From Chloroflexota bacterium (GTDB lineage: Bacteria; Chloroflexota; UBA6077): a stretch of 15,351 nt of DNA. This document shows, piece by piece, positions 5,858 to 11,511 of the stretch; the stretch's first letter is position 1, and every line of letters begins with the position of its first letter. The stretch is from assembly GCA_023380955.1 (NCBI GenBank), contig JAMCTB010000194.1:1-15351 (forward strand), in the 5' to 3' direction. The position numbers and the translations under genes are program-made. A model generated the notes under the pieces. The model made no database searches. It worked only from the letters and a program-made list of their open reading frames with translations, and was not told the origin of the DNA.

Positions 5858-6186
5858 CGATTAACCCCCCTCGTTGTAGGGGGCGAGGCGCCCAGCCAGC
5901 GCGGGTCGACCAGCTGGCCGCGGTCGCGCATCGTCGTGCCGCAGTCCGAGCAGACCCGCGCCTCGGCCTGGGTGACGGCGCCGTCGAGGTTGGTCAGTCT
6001 TCCCACCATCTCGACCTTGCCCTTGCCGCAGACCTGGCAGCGCTGGAAAAACACCCGCTTGGCGCGAACCCTGGGTTCGCGCCAGAAGGCGAACGGCGAC
6101 GCCATCTCGAGGATCGGCGCGCCCTCCTCGTCCATGGTTCGCAGGTTGCCCGACGCCGGCTGGCGCTTAGACGATGACCGGGACAT
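5854..6186 (-). CDS. Zinc-ribbon protein
   Basis: This 110-residue protein has a basic, disordered N-terminus and a single ribbon (C50, C53, C79, C82) with strands between the Cys pairs (VEMVGRLTNLDGAVTQAEAR). The ATG at 6186 has GAGAGGAGG nine bases upstream. It overlaps the end of the upstream gene by 20 bases and its own stop overlaps the next start by four. The domain is the kind often used to bind nucleic acid; no catalytic residue pattern is visible. Confidence 0.6.
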   Translation of the reverse strand: MSRSSSKRQPASGNLRTMDEEGAPILEMASPFAFWREPRVRAKRVFFQRCQVCGKGKVEMVGRLTNLDGAVTQAEARVCSDCGTTMRDRGQLVDPRWLGASPPTTRGVNR

Positions 6187-6562
6187 GGGCGGCGGCCTCC
6201 TCTCGCGGGCAGACGTGGCCCTCGATCTCCTCGAGGAGGACGCCGATCTGCTCCTGAGTGGTGATGGGTTGGGAGCGGGTCACCTGGTGGCAGCGCGGAC
6301 AGCGCCAGCCGCCGATGAGGTCATAGTCGCAGGGGCCCACCGGGTCGGGGCCCAATTCGAGGTAGAACGTGACGCCGTCGGCCACGGCGTAGGGCCGGCC
6401 CTGGGCGTCGGGCCGGATCGCCGGCCAGCGGCGCAGCAAGCTGGCGAGGAGCAGCCGCAGCACGTGGGCGCGCTCGTCGTAGGTCACCTGTTCGCGGGGC
6501 AGCGTCTCCGCCTCGCGCCTTCGGTAGGCATCTAGGGCGCGGGCTTTCCAGTCGGTCACCAC
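6167..6562 (-). CDS. Zinc-finger-like early protein (GTG start)
   Basis: The frame is read from tandem GTG codons at 6562 or 6559, directly after the upstream stop at 6564; the longer open frame to 6778 is only antisense overlap. The product (130-131 residues) has a helical N-terminus (WKARALDAYRRREAETLPRE), a central strand region and a C2HC site (C88, C91, H116, C118) spanned by the helix TQEQIGVLLEEIEGHVC. Similar CxxC-helix-HxC modules occur in phage proteins of unknown role. No strong ribosome site is seen, so expression probably depends on coupling. Confidence 0.55.
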   Translation of the reverse strand: MVTDWKARALDAYRRREAETLPREQVTYDERAHVLRLLLASLLRRWPAIRPDAQGRPYAVADGVTFYLELGPDPVGPCDYDLIGGWRCPRCHQVTRSQPITTQEQIGVLLEEIEGHVCPREEAAAHVPVIV

Positions 6563-6563
6563 G

Positions 6564-6872
6564 TCATGGCCCCGGAAACCAAGCGGAGACGAGCAGGAAG
6601 AGCCCCAGCCAGGCCAGGAAGGCGACGCCGCCGAGGACGAAGCGGGCGATTTCGTGCAGCCAGGGCGAGAGACGCGGCGCCCGGAGCTGCGGCAGCGGCT
6701 TGGCCAGCCCCCGCGAGACCTGGCGGCGAGAGTGGACGCAGGTCTGGGGTCGATACTCGCAGACCTTGGCGTAGGCACAGTAGCGCTGGCAAAGCCGCCG
6801 CGCCGCCTCGTAGTAGGACTGGTCGTACTGACATTCGGGCGCGATCTGGTAGGGACGCGGTTGCGTGGTCAA
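6564..6872 (-). CDS. Cys-rich protein with C-terminal membrane helix (TTG start)
   Basis: AAGGAGGT stands five bases before a TTG at 6872, a near-perfect ribosome site that fixes this unusual start. The 102-residue product has five cysteines between 14 and 45 (ECQYDQSYYEAARRLCQR, then YCAYAKVC and TCVH), a basic linker, and one hydrophobic helix at about 77-97 near the end. The cysteines could bind metal or an iron-sulfur cluster; the spacing does not match a family I recognise. A tail-anchored topology with the Cys domain in the cytoplasm is inferred from the basic residues before the helix. Confidence 0.6.
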   Translation of the reverse strand: MTTQPRPYQIAPECQYDQSYYEAARRLCQRYCAYAKVCEYRPQTCVHSRRQVSRGLAKPLPQLRAPRLSPWLHEIARFVLGGVAFLAWLGLFLLVSAWFPGP

Positions 6873-6943
6873 TGGGCACCTCCTTGACACCACCCCAGCC
6901 ACGGGAGAATAGGGCCGTGAGCGGCCCCTCCGCGGGGGTCTAA

Positions 6944-6977
6944 GCGGGCGGCAGTGTTGACGGCACCGGCCGCCCGC
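6944..6977 (-). terminator. Stem-loop between operon genes, possible attenuator or terminator
   Basis: GCGGGCGGC (6944-6952) and GCCGCCCGC (6969-6977) form a perfect 9-bp GC-only stem with a 16-base loop. Read leftward, it starts six bases after the TAA stop of the gene at 6984-7223 and precedes the gene at 6564-6872. Only TTAGA follows it, so it lacks a proper U-tract. It could partly stop transcription or protect the upstream RNA end. Confidence 0.4.
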
Positions 6978-6983
6978 TGTCGT

Positions 6984-7223
6984 TTACGCCGCCTTACGGA
7001 GGCTCCGCAAGGCCGTCGTCTCCTCCGCCAGCCGCTGGGCGACGGCCCGCAGCCGCCGGATCTCCAGCAGCAGGCACTCCTCCTGGCGTGGGCAGTCCGC
7101 CGCCACCGTCGCGCCCCGCCGGGGGCGCCGAGCGGCGCTTGCCCCGGCCATACGGCGGTCGATCGAGAGCGAGCCCGCCTGCACCTCCACCGCCAGTTCG
7201 TCCGCGCCTAGTTTTCGTGGCAT
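6984..7223 (-). CDS. Small helical/coiled-coil protein
   Basis: A 79-residue protein from the ATG at 7223, preceded by AAAGGAGGGG, a strong site that excludes the longer frame to 7334. The N-terminal half is mixed and basic (GASAARRPRRG). The C-terminal half is a probable coiled coil (EECLLLEIRRLRAVAQRLAE). Two cysteines flank PRQEE. No family is recognised. A 9-bp stem-loop follows its stop. Confidence 0.55.
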   Translation of the reverse strand: MPRKLGADELAVEVQAGSLSIDRRMAGASAARRPRRGATVAADCPRQEECLLLEIRRLRAVAQRLAEETTALRSLRKAA

Positions 7224-7252
7224 ATCCCCTCCTTTCCGTGGGGGACGTTCTC

Positions 7253-7417
7253 TCAGTTCAGATTCACCCTCATCGGGTGCACCAGGCATACGGGGCAGCG
7301 CCGGTCGACCAGCCATAGCGAGAGGTCGGCGCACCCCGGCAGCCGCTGGGCCCAGACGTCGAGGCGTCTCTCGGCCTCGATCGCCAGCTGCGGGCCCATC
7401 GGCATACGTCCAGCCAT
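7253..7417 (-). CDS. 54-residue Trp/Cys-containing protein
   Basis: A short frame from the ATG at 7417 to TGA at 7253-7255, with GGGAGGG four to five bases before the start. The product has a helical N-terminus (LAIEAERRLDVWAQRLPGC) and a CPVC motif near the end (RRCPVCLVHP), with a third Cys at 29. It could be a minimal zinc or redox motif. The good ribosome site and its fit between two operon genes support it. Function unknown. Confidence 0.5.
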   Translation of the reverse strand: MAGRMPMGPQLAIEAERRLDVWAQRLPGCADLSLWLVDRRCPVCLVHPMRVNLN

Positions 7418-7432
7418 CAAACCCTCCCCGTT

Positions 7433-7481
7433 CCCGTAGGGGCGAGCGTCCCCGTAGGGGCGACCGGCCGGTCGCCCCTAC
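7433..7481. repeat. Perfect 28-bp palindrome with adjoining direct repeat
   Basis: GTAGGGGCGACCGG (7454-7467) is followed at once by its exact reverse complement (7468-7481). The 13-mer CCCGTAGGGGCGA occurs at 7433-7445 and again at 7451-7463, so an extra half-unit precedes the palindrome. The stop codon of the 29-residue gene at 7478-7567 lies inside the right arm. I recall similar GTAGGGGCGAC/GTCGCCCCTAC intergenic palindromes in Chloroflexota genomes, but could not check this. Confidence 0.7.
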
Positions 7482-7567
7482 TTGCCCGCCTTGCCCAGCT
7501 CGTAACCGCCCTTGATGGCCGCGCCCAGCGCGGCGAACAGCAGCCCGCAGATCAGCAGTGGTGTCAT
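7478..7567 (-). CDS. 29-residue small membrane protein
   Basis: The ATG at 7567 has GAGGAGGA seven to eight bases upstream. The frame encodes MTPLLICGLLFAALGAAIKG plus nine more residues, one hydrophobic helix with a short charged tail, and ends in TAG inside the palindrome at 7454-7481. It is below usual gene-calling limits, but the ribosome site and topology support translation. Possibly a small holin-like or regulatory membrane peptide; no homology can be claimed. Confidence 0.45.
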   Translation of the reverse strand: MTPLLICGLLFAALGAAIKGGYELGKAGK

Positions 7568-7593
7568 AGTGGTTTCCTCCTCTCCGGGCCCGC

Positions 7594-7704
7594 TCAACGC
7601 CGCCAGCGGCGCCCTAACCAGGCCCATAACTCCAGCCAGAACCAGCCCAGGGCAAAGCCCAACAGCATCCAGGGCAGCAGCGGCAGCATCCCCGACCAGC
7701 CCAC
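7594..7704 (-). CDS. 36-residue Trp-rich small membrane protein (GTG start)
   Basis: A GTG at 7704 directly follows the TAG of the upstream frame, with GGAGGGG a few bases before it. The frame encodes a single hydrophobic, Trp-rich helix (about residues 5-30) with a basic end, GRRWRR, and stops at TGA 7594-7596. Together with the next 29-residue peptide it forms a pair of tiny membrane proteins. Support is the ribosome site, the tight packing and the positive-inside tail; function unknown. Confidence 0.45.
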   Translation of the reverse strand: MGWSGMLPLLPWMLLGFALGWFWLELWAWLGRRWRR

Positions 7705-8154
7705 CTAGCCCCTCCCCACCGGCAGCAGGCGCAGCGTCGTCACCGTCGTCACTATTACGTCAACCGCTCCCCCCTCGCCGGGGTGGACCTCCACCGTCTG
7801 GCGGGTCCCTTCGCCGCGCTCGGGGCAGGCTGTCCCCGCCCCCGCCGGCTCGGCGGCCGGCGACTGGCCGCGTTTCCAGGCCTCGTAGACGGCGCGCAGC
7901 ACGCGCCAGCGGCGCTCGCCGACGCGCGCGCGGGGCAGGTGTTTGGGGGCGATGCGCGTTTAGACCGTCTACTCGCTGATCCCCAGGTCGCGGGCGATCT
8001 CCGGCGCCTCTATGTAGACCTCCTCAAAGGTCGGCACGCGCAGCGCCGGCCAGGGCGCCGGCGGCGGTGGCTTGGGCTTGCGGCCGGCCTTAGCACGCCT
8101 GCCCTGCCGGCGCTCGGCCGCTAATGGGACAAGAGTATCCACGGTCGCCGACAT
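7705..8154 (-). pseudogene. Excisionase-like winged-helix protein interrupted by two stop codons
   Basis: From an ATG at 8154 with AGGAGG before it, the frame runs to a TAG at 7705-7707 but contains TAG at 7969-7971 and TAA at 7960-7962. Across both stops the reading continues as a typical MerR/excisionase-like helix-turn-helix: EIARDLGISE, stop, TV, stop, TRIAPKHLPRARVGERRWRV, then LRAVYEAWKRG. Relatives usually have W or R and Y or R at the two stop positions (compare LGVSRWTVYRWI). The N-terminus is basic and Pro-rich, the tail unstructured. Such proteins direct excision by the integrase or act as small regulators. As written it is probably inactive; a 61-residue N-terminal product might still be made. 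Confidence 0.6.
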
Positions 8155-8164
8155 ATGGAGCCTC

Positions 8165-8695
8165 CTAGGTCCGCGCTTGGGGCGCGAAGGTGGAAATGTA
8201 GTCGCGGTACTCCAGGACCAGCGCCAGCCAGTCCCGCAGCGACCAGTCGGGGTTGTAGTGGCAAAAGGTCCCCACGCTGCCCCCGCACCAAGCCTCGTAG
8301 TCGTGGGTATTGACCTTCAGGCGCTTGAGCCATTCGGTCATCACTTTGGGGTCGAGGGGCGTCGTGGAGTAGGGTAGGGTGATGCCCGCCTGCTCGGCCA
8401 GCTGGCGGCGGGCATCTTCCACCGCGCGTTCGTTCCAGAACGGCGAGCCGCGCAGCATCTTCTGGCGCTCGCCGATCAGGTCGCGCCGCCGCTTCTCATC
8501 GTCCGCCGCCGCCTTGGCGTTAGCGGATCGCGCTTGGTTGGCAGCACGGGCGCCAACTTTGCGGTCGGTCTCGGTCAGAGCATGCTGCTGCCGATCTTGT
8601 AAATCTCGGGCCCTGGCGCTGGGATAATCAAGCGTCAAGTAGCCATTTTCGGCCCCGTTTTCGGGGGGGTGGTATGTAGAGACCTGAGGGCTCAA
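8165..8695 (-). CDS. Unknown early protein, helical and charged (TTG start)
   Basis: AAGGAGG seven bases before a TTG at 8695 points to this start; the longer frame to 8800 begins at another TTG with no ribosome site. The 176-residue product has a long Ala/Arg/Glu-rich helical region (about 25-115) and a C-terminal part with CGGSVGTFCHYNPDWSLRDW and a final LVLEYRDYISTFAP helix. I recognise no family. It is the second gene of the early leftward operon, after the Cro-like repressor, so a role in early takeover or replication is possible. The inverted repeat CACGC-A-GCGTG in the upstream gap might be regulatory. Confidence 0.55.
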   Translation of the reverse strand: MSPQVSTYHPPENGAENGYLTLDYPSARARDLQDRQQHALTETDRKVGARAANQARSANAKAAADDEKRRRDLIGERQKMLRGSPFWNERAVEDARRQLAEQAGITLPYSTTPLDPKVMTEWLKRLKVNTHDYEAWCGGSVGTFCHYNPDWSLRDWLALVLEYRDYISTFAPQART

Positions 8696-8803
8696 TTTCC
8701 GGCCTCCTTGGCGTCCTGACGCGCTACAGGGCACGTTGTAGGGATTGGCTGATAGAACACGCAGCGTGCTCGTAATATCGGGCACTCCAAGGCAAAACAA
8801 AAA

Positions 8804-8998
8804 CTACGCCGCGACTACCTGGTCCATCGGGAGGTTCAGAGCATCGGCAACTCGCTTGAGTGTCTTGGTACCCAGCTGCTTGCCAAGCTCTAAGCGGCAT
8901 ATCGTCGAGACGTGTACCCCAACGCGCCCGGCCAGGTCGCTCTGCGTCATGCCCTGTTGGATTCGCGCTATTTTCAACGCCTCTGTGTTGATCCTCAT
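8804..8998 (-). CDS. Small XRE-family repressor (Cro-like)
   Basis: A 64-residue protein that is almost only a helix-turn-helix domain: IARIQQGMTQSDLAGRVGV, then STICRLELGKQLGTKTLKRV and ADALNLP. The ATG at 8998 has GGAGGG eight bases upstream; the longer frame to 9193 would overlap the divergent promoter and is rejected. It is the first gene of the leftward early operon and is divergent from the larger XRE gene at 9159. This is the place of cro in lambda-like switches. It probably binds operators in 8999-9158 and turns down the opposing promoter. Confidence 0.8.
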   Translation of the reverse strand: MRINTEALKIARIQQGMTQSDLAGRVGVHVSTICRLELGKQLGTKTLKRVADALNLPMDQVVAA

Positions 8999-9040
8999 AC
9001 GTTTTCCCTCCGAGGGCTGTCTGTCCGATATATCAAGCAC

Positions 9041-9069
9041 ATGGTACGTAGCTTCGCGCTCTCTGTCAA
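9041..9069 (-). promoter_or_regulatory. Leftward early promoter (TTGACA, 17 bp, TACCAT)
   Basis: On the minus strand a consensus -35 TTGACA (plus-strand 9064-9069) is 17 bases from TACCAT (9041-9046). Transcription would start about 35 bases before the ATG of the Cro-like gene at 8998. This is the likely main promoter of the long early operon. Confidence 0.65.
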
Positions 9070-9098
9070 GCGTTTTTTGCGCGGGTTTTCGTGCAATT

Positions 9099-9129
9099 TT
9101 GTGCCAATTCAGCCTAGCGCTCCTATAAT
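9099..9129 (+). promoter_or_regulatory. Rightward repressor promoter (TATAAT)
   Basis: A perfect TATAAT lies at 9124-9129, thirty bases before the ATG at 9159. The best -35 is the poor TTGTGC at 9099-9104 with a 19-base spacer, so the promoter may need activation, as repressor maintenance promoters often do. A near-direct repeat, TTTTCGTGC/TTTTGTGC, at 9086-9104 could be an operator. Confidence 0.5.
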
Positions 9130-9158
9130 CAGCCAAGGAGCAGTCGTCTGGGGGGCGT

Positions 9159-9608
9159 ATGTCGGAGGGCCAAGAGACTTTCGGCCAACACATCAGGCGA
9201 GCGAGACTGCGACTCGGCTACAGCGTGCGGAAGGTAGAACTGCTCACGTCTCGCCTGCCCGAGGAGCAGCGGGTCTCTAATTCCTACCTCTCACAGGTCG
9301 AGCGGGACGAAGTGCCTCCCCCATCGCCAGCGAAAATCATGGGTCTGTCGAAGGTGTTGAGCCTTGACTATGAGGATCTGATGCGGCGAGCAGGACATCT
9401 TCCTGGAGAGCGTGTTGAGGACATTGCCTTGCCCGTCGGTGTCGATCTCTCCGATCCCAACCTGCGCCTCACTTTGCAGAAATTGGCCGAGCTGCCCCCC
9501 GAGGACAGGGCCGAGTTTCTCCGCATGATAACGCCCCTGCTTGACCAGGCGCGCGATCTACAGCGTATGCGGGCGGAGCGTCGCCGCCAGAGGGAGGGCC
9601 AAGGATAG
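9159..9608 (+). CDS. XRE-family lysogeny repressor (ImmR-type)
   Basis: A 149-residue protein with an N-terminal helix-turn-helix (about 8-80): FGQHIRRARLRLGYSVRKVE, then VSNSYLSQVERDEVPPPS and a LSKVLSLDYEDLMRRAGHL helix. The loop before the recognition helix is longer than in short XRE proteins. A helical C-terminus (about 105-149) may dimerise. A GGGGGG tract stands just before the ATG. The ImmA/IrrE-type protease gene follows after three bases, the classic repressor/anti-repressor protease pair (ImmR/ImmA in ICEBs1). It is divergent from the Cro-like gene and is the probable lysogeny repressor. It could alternatively act as antitoxin in an XRE/ImmA pair. Confidence 0.75.
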   Translation: MSEGQETFGQHIRRARLRLGYSVRKVELLTSRLPEEQRVSNSYLSQVERDEVPPPSPAKIMGLSKVLSLDYEDLMRRAGHLPGERVEDIALPVGVDLSDPNLRLTLQKLAELPPEDRAEFLRMITPLLDQARDLQRMRAERRRQREGQG

Positions 9609-9611
9609 AGG

Positions 9612-10106
9612 GTGCGCCATGAGTTGTCTCCGATTGAGCGGTTCATTGTCGCCCACGACCTGCACCGGCACGTGCCGGTGGACCTTGGGCCGCTGCGGGA
9701 GCTCGCCCCCGTCAAATTTCTGAGGCTGTCAGAGGGCACGCTGGGTGGAGCCTTCGCCAACGAGGTGGGCTGCGTCATCGGTATCAACCGCAGCCTGGGC
9801 CGCGATGAGCGACGGATGACGTTCTGCCACGAGCTGGCGCACCTGATTCTAGAGCATCCGAATAGTCTCTGGCTGTGCCGCATCGACGGCTGGTGGTACA
9901 GCCGGTACGAACGCCAGGCGCAGCAGGCCGCGGCCCTGATGCTAATTCCGTTCGAGCCCTTGCGGCGGCGACTGCTTGCCGGCTATGCCGTCGAGGCCGT
10001 CGCCGGCGCGTTCCGAGTGCCTCGGAGTTTAGTCGAGTTGCGGGTCGCAATGGCCGAAGATCAGCTGCTACCGCGGGTTCGAATGCCGCAAAGAACGACG
10101 GTCTAG
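9612..10106 (+). CDS. ImmA/IrrE-family metallopeptidase (first copy)
   Basis: The 164-residue product has the zinc-protease motif HELAH (H73, E74, H77) within RRMTFCHELAHLILEH and a downstream helix with E100 (YERQAQQAAALMLIPFEPLR). This is the usual ImmA/IrrE order with the third ligand Glu before an AAxLxxP end. Such enzymes cleave or inactivate the partner XRE repressor and release lysogeny. The start is GTG at 9612, with AAGGA about seven bases upstream, three bases after the repressor stop. Domain and catalytic residues are complete, so it should be active. It is distinct from the second copy at 13502. Confidence 0.85.
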   Translation: MRHELSPIERFIVAHDLHRHVPVDLGPLRELAPVKFLRLSEGTLGGAFANEVGCVIGINRSLGRDERRMTFCHELAHLILEHPNSLWLCRIDGWWYSRYERQAQQAAALMLIPFEPLRRRLLAGYAVEAVAGAFRVPRSLVELRVAMAEDQLLPRVRMPQRTTV

Positions 10107-10135
10107 AGGTCGTTCTCCGGCCGTACAGGATGCCA

Positions 10136-10933
10136 ATGCCCAGAGCAACTAGCGACGAGTTGTGGGTCATAGCCGGTTTCTTGGGGCTGCTGCTGGTCGC
10201 CCTGGCGGTGCGTGGCAACCGGGTCTACCGGGGCCGACGCAAGGGAATCAGCAACGGCGGGTTCTTCTTGCGCCTGGTGTTTGCCGGCCTTGGCGACCTC
10301 AGCACCACTCAGTTGTTTGTGGTTGTCATCATTGTGTTGCTGGCGCTGGCCATCGCTAACACCAGGTTTGGATTCTTGCCCTTCGAGTCTGAGTGGCTCC
10401 TGGTGGTCGGGTTCAGCCTGGCTATCGGCGTGGTGGCGGACAGCATCTGGCATTGGTCGTGGTCCTGGTTTCGGGAGCGGCGAGACTCCGCCGCACTGCG
10501 GAGCCGAACGGCTACATTGGCTGATCTCGTGATGCTCACGCCCGCCGAGTTCGAACGGCGCATCGAGAATCTACTGCGTGGGCTCGGCTTCGACTCGGTG
10601 GAGCACGTGGGCAGGAGCGGCGATCTCGGTGTCGACGTCAAGTGCCGCGCGGGGCGGGAGCGGGTGGCCGTGCAGTGCAAGAAGTACAGCCCAGGCCGAA
10701 ACGTCGGCTCGAAGGAGGTGCAGCAGTTCTACGGCATGATGAGGCATCCGCGCCACGGCGCGACGCGGGGCATCTTCATCACCACCAGCGGGTTCACGCC
10801 GGACGCCGCAGGGCTGGCCGAAGACCCGCACTTGGTGCTGTTGGACGGGCAGGCGTTAGTGAATCTGATCAACCGCCCGGGCGGCAATGACGACGGGGAT
10901 TCGTGGTCGGCCGTGGAGCGGCATAGCATCTGA
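10136..10933 (+). CDS. Membrane-anchored Mrr-like restriction-endonuclease-fold protein
   Basis: The protein (265 residues) has three hydrophobic segments (about 9-27, 58-76, 86-104), then an Mrr-type nuclease domain at about 132-246: LTPAEFERRIENLLRGLGFD, VGRSGDLGVDV, VAVQCKKYSPG, KEVQQFYGMM, GIFITTSGFT and LLDGQALVNLI. Catalytic D167 and the Q180-x-K182 motif are present. Mrr-like enzymes cut foreign or modified DNA; fusion to membrane helices is known among defence-related proteins. The ATG at 10136 has AGGA just before it; ATG 10130 is also possible. It follows immA by 29 bases and could be expressed in the lysogen, as expected of a prophage defence gene. Confidence 0.8.
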   Translation: MPRATSDELWVIAGFLGLLLVALAVRGNRVYRGRRKGISNGGFFLRLVFAGLGDLSTTQLFVVVIIVLLALAIANTRFGFLPFESEWLLVVGFSLAIGVVADSIWHWSWSWFRERRDSAALRSRTATLADLVMLTPAEFERRIENLLRGLGFDSVEHVGRSGDLGVDVKCRAGRERVAVQCKKYSPGRNVGSKEVQQFYGMMRHPRHGATRGIFITTSGFTPDAAGLAEDPHLVLLDGQALVNLINRPGGNDDGDSWSAVERHSI

Positions 10934-10999
10934 CGCGTCGGAGGAGGGATAGGCGAAGCGCATCTGCCTTGCCAGCAGGTGGGGATTGAAACAAACCAC

Positions 11000-11179
11000 A
11001 TGTACATCAGCCGCAAGTTCGCGGACAACCCTGCCCTGCAGCGGGCGCTGGTCGCCGCCTACGAGGCCATCCGCTCGGTGGAGGCGGAGAGGGCCGAACG
11101 GGCGAAGGCCCGCGACGCGGAGTACGAGGAGTGGTTACGGCAGCGGCGGGCCAGGGAAGAGCAAGATAAGAAGGGCTAG
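11000..11179 (+). CDS. Short charged helical protein
   Basis: A 59-residue frame from the ATG at 11000 (a GTG at 10979 is also in frame) encodes YISRKFADNPALQRALVAAY followed by a continuous Glu/Arg/Lys helix (residues 25-59), probably a coiled coil. The ribosome site is unclear: GGAGGAGGG at 10940-10948 is too far away, and the sequence near the ATG is weak. It lies between the Mrr-like gene and the HNH gene on the same strand. No family recognised. Confidence 0.45.
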   Translation: MYISRKFADNPALQRALVAAYEAIRSVEAERAERAKARDAEYEEWLRQRRAREEQDKKG

Positions 11180-11349
11180 ACGTCGAGCCGGCAGGTCCCG
11201 CACTGGGGCCCGTGGCGCGGCGTGTAGCGCTGGCAGCGAGGGCACCAAGCCAGCGCGGAGGGTAGGCCATGGCGTTTTCGGAGGCCACGAAAGACGCTGC
11301 CTTCGAGCGCTCCGGTGGGCGCTGTGAGTGCGCGCGCCTCGGGCACGAT
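11176..11349 (-). CDS. Possible small zinc-ribbon protein, antisense to the HNH gene start
   Basis: On the minus strand the last 25 codons before the TAG at 11176-11178 encode WCPRCQRYTPRHGPQCGTC, a neat two-CxxC zinc ribbon like others in this element. The start is uncertain: ATG 11349 and a GTG two codons later are in frame, but neither has a ribosome site, and the upstream half is antisense to the HNH gene. It may be the 3' remnant of a gene displaced by the HNH insertion, or a chance reading. Confidence 0.3.
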   Translation of the reverse strand: MVPEARALTAPTGALEGSVFRGLRKRHGLPSALAWCPRCQRYTPRHGPQCGTCRLDV

Positions 11350-11511
11350 CATGGGAGCCGCTGCCCGCGCCGGATCGGGCGGCATAGCGCCCGGTTTCAC
11401 CATCACCGTCGGGAGATCCGCGGCGGTAGCGATGGTTTGGCTAATTGCGAAGCGGTGTGCAAGTACTGCCACGATCTGATCCATCGCCGACTAGACGCGC
11501 GTACTCTCTGA
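11269..11511 (+). CDS. Stand-alone HNH endonuclease
   Basis: This 80-residue protein is a compact HNH domain: FERSGGRCECARLGHDHGSR, then C32, RFHHHRREIRGG, LANCEAVCKYCHDLIH. The zinc cysteines (C19/C21 and C64/C67 region), the first catalytic His pair (H44-H46), N59 and H68 follow the order of phage-type HNH nucleases. The ATG at 11269 has GGAGGG eight bases upstream. HNH proteins cut DNA in homing, packaging or restriction; with no terminase nearby, homing or defence is more likely. Its 3' end overlaps the convergent gene at 11441 by 71 bases. Confidence 0.75.
   Translation: MAFSEATKDAAFERSGGRCECARLGHDHGSRCPRRIGRHSARFHHHRREIRGGSDGLANCEAVCKYCHDLIHRRLDARTL

Noticed and set aside
6883..6912. 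Plus-strand TTGACA at 6884-6889 as a promoter
   Set aside because: No good -10 at 16-18 bases (GAATAG at best), no plus-strand gene downstream, and the bases include the ribosome site of the minus-strand TTG-start gene.
7705..8154. Alternative genetic code or programmed stop readthrough for the interrupted excisionase-like gene
   Set aside because: Both TAG and TAA interrupt, yet many other genes here end cleanly at TAG, TAA or TGA, often overlapping the next start. Simple gene decay is more likely.
8752..8775. GAACACGCAGCGTG as a second LexA-like box
   Set aside because: It shares GAACACGC with the box at 13444 but lacks the GTTC half; it is a smaller CACGC-A-GCGTG inverted repeat of unknown meaning.
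10966..10993. GTGGGGATTGAAAC, resembling the 3' end of some CRISPR repeats
   Set aside because: Only one copy is present; there are no spacers, no second repeat and no cas gene, so it is taken as chance.
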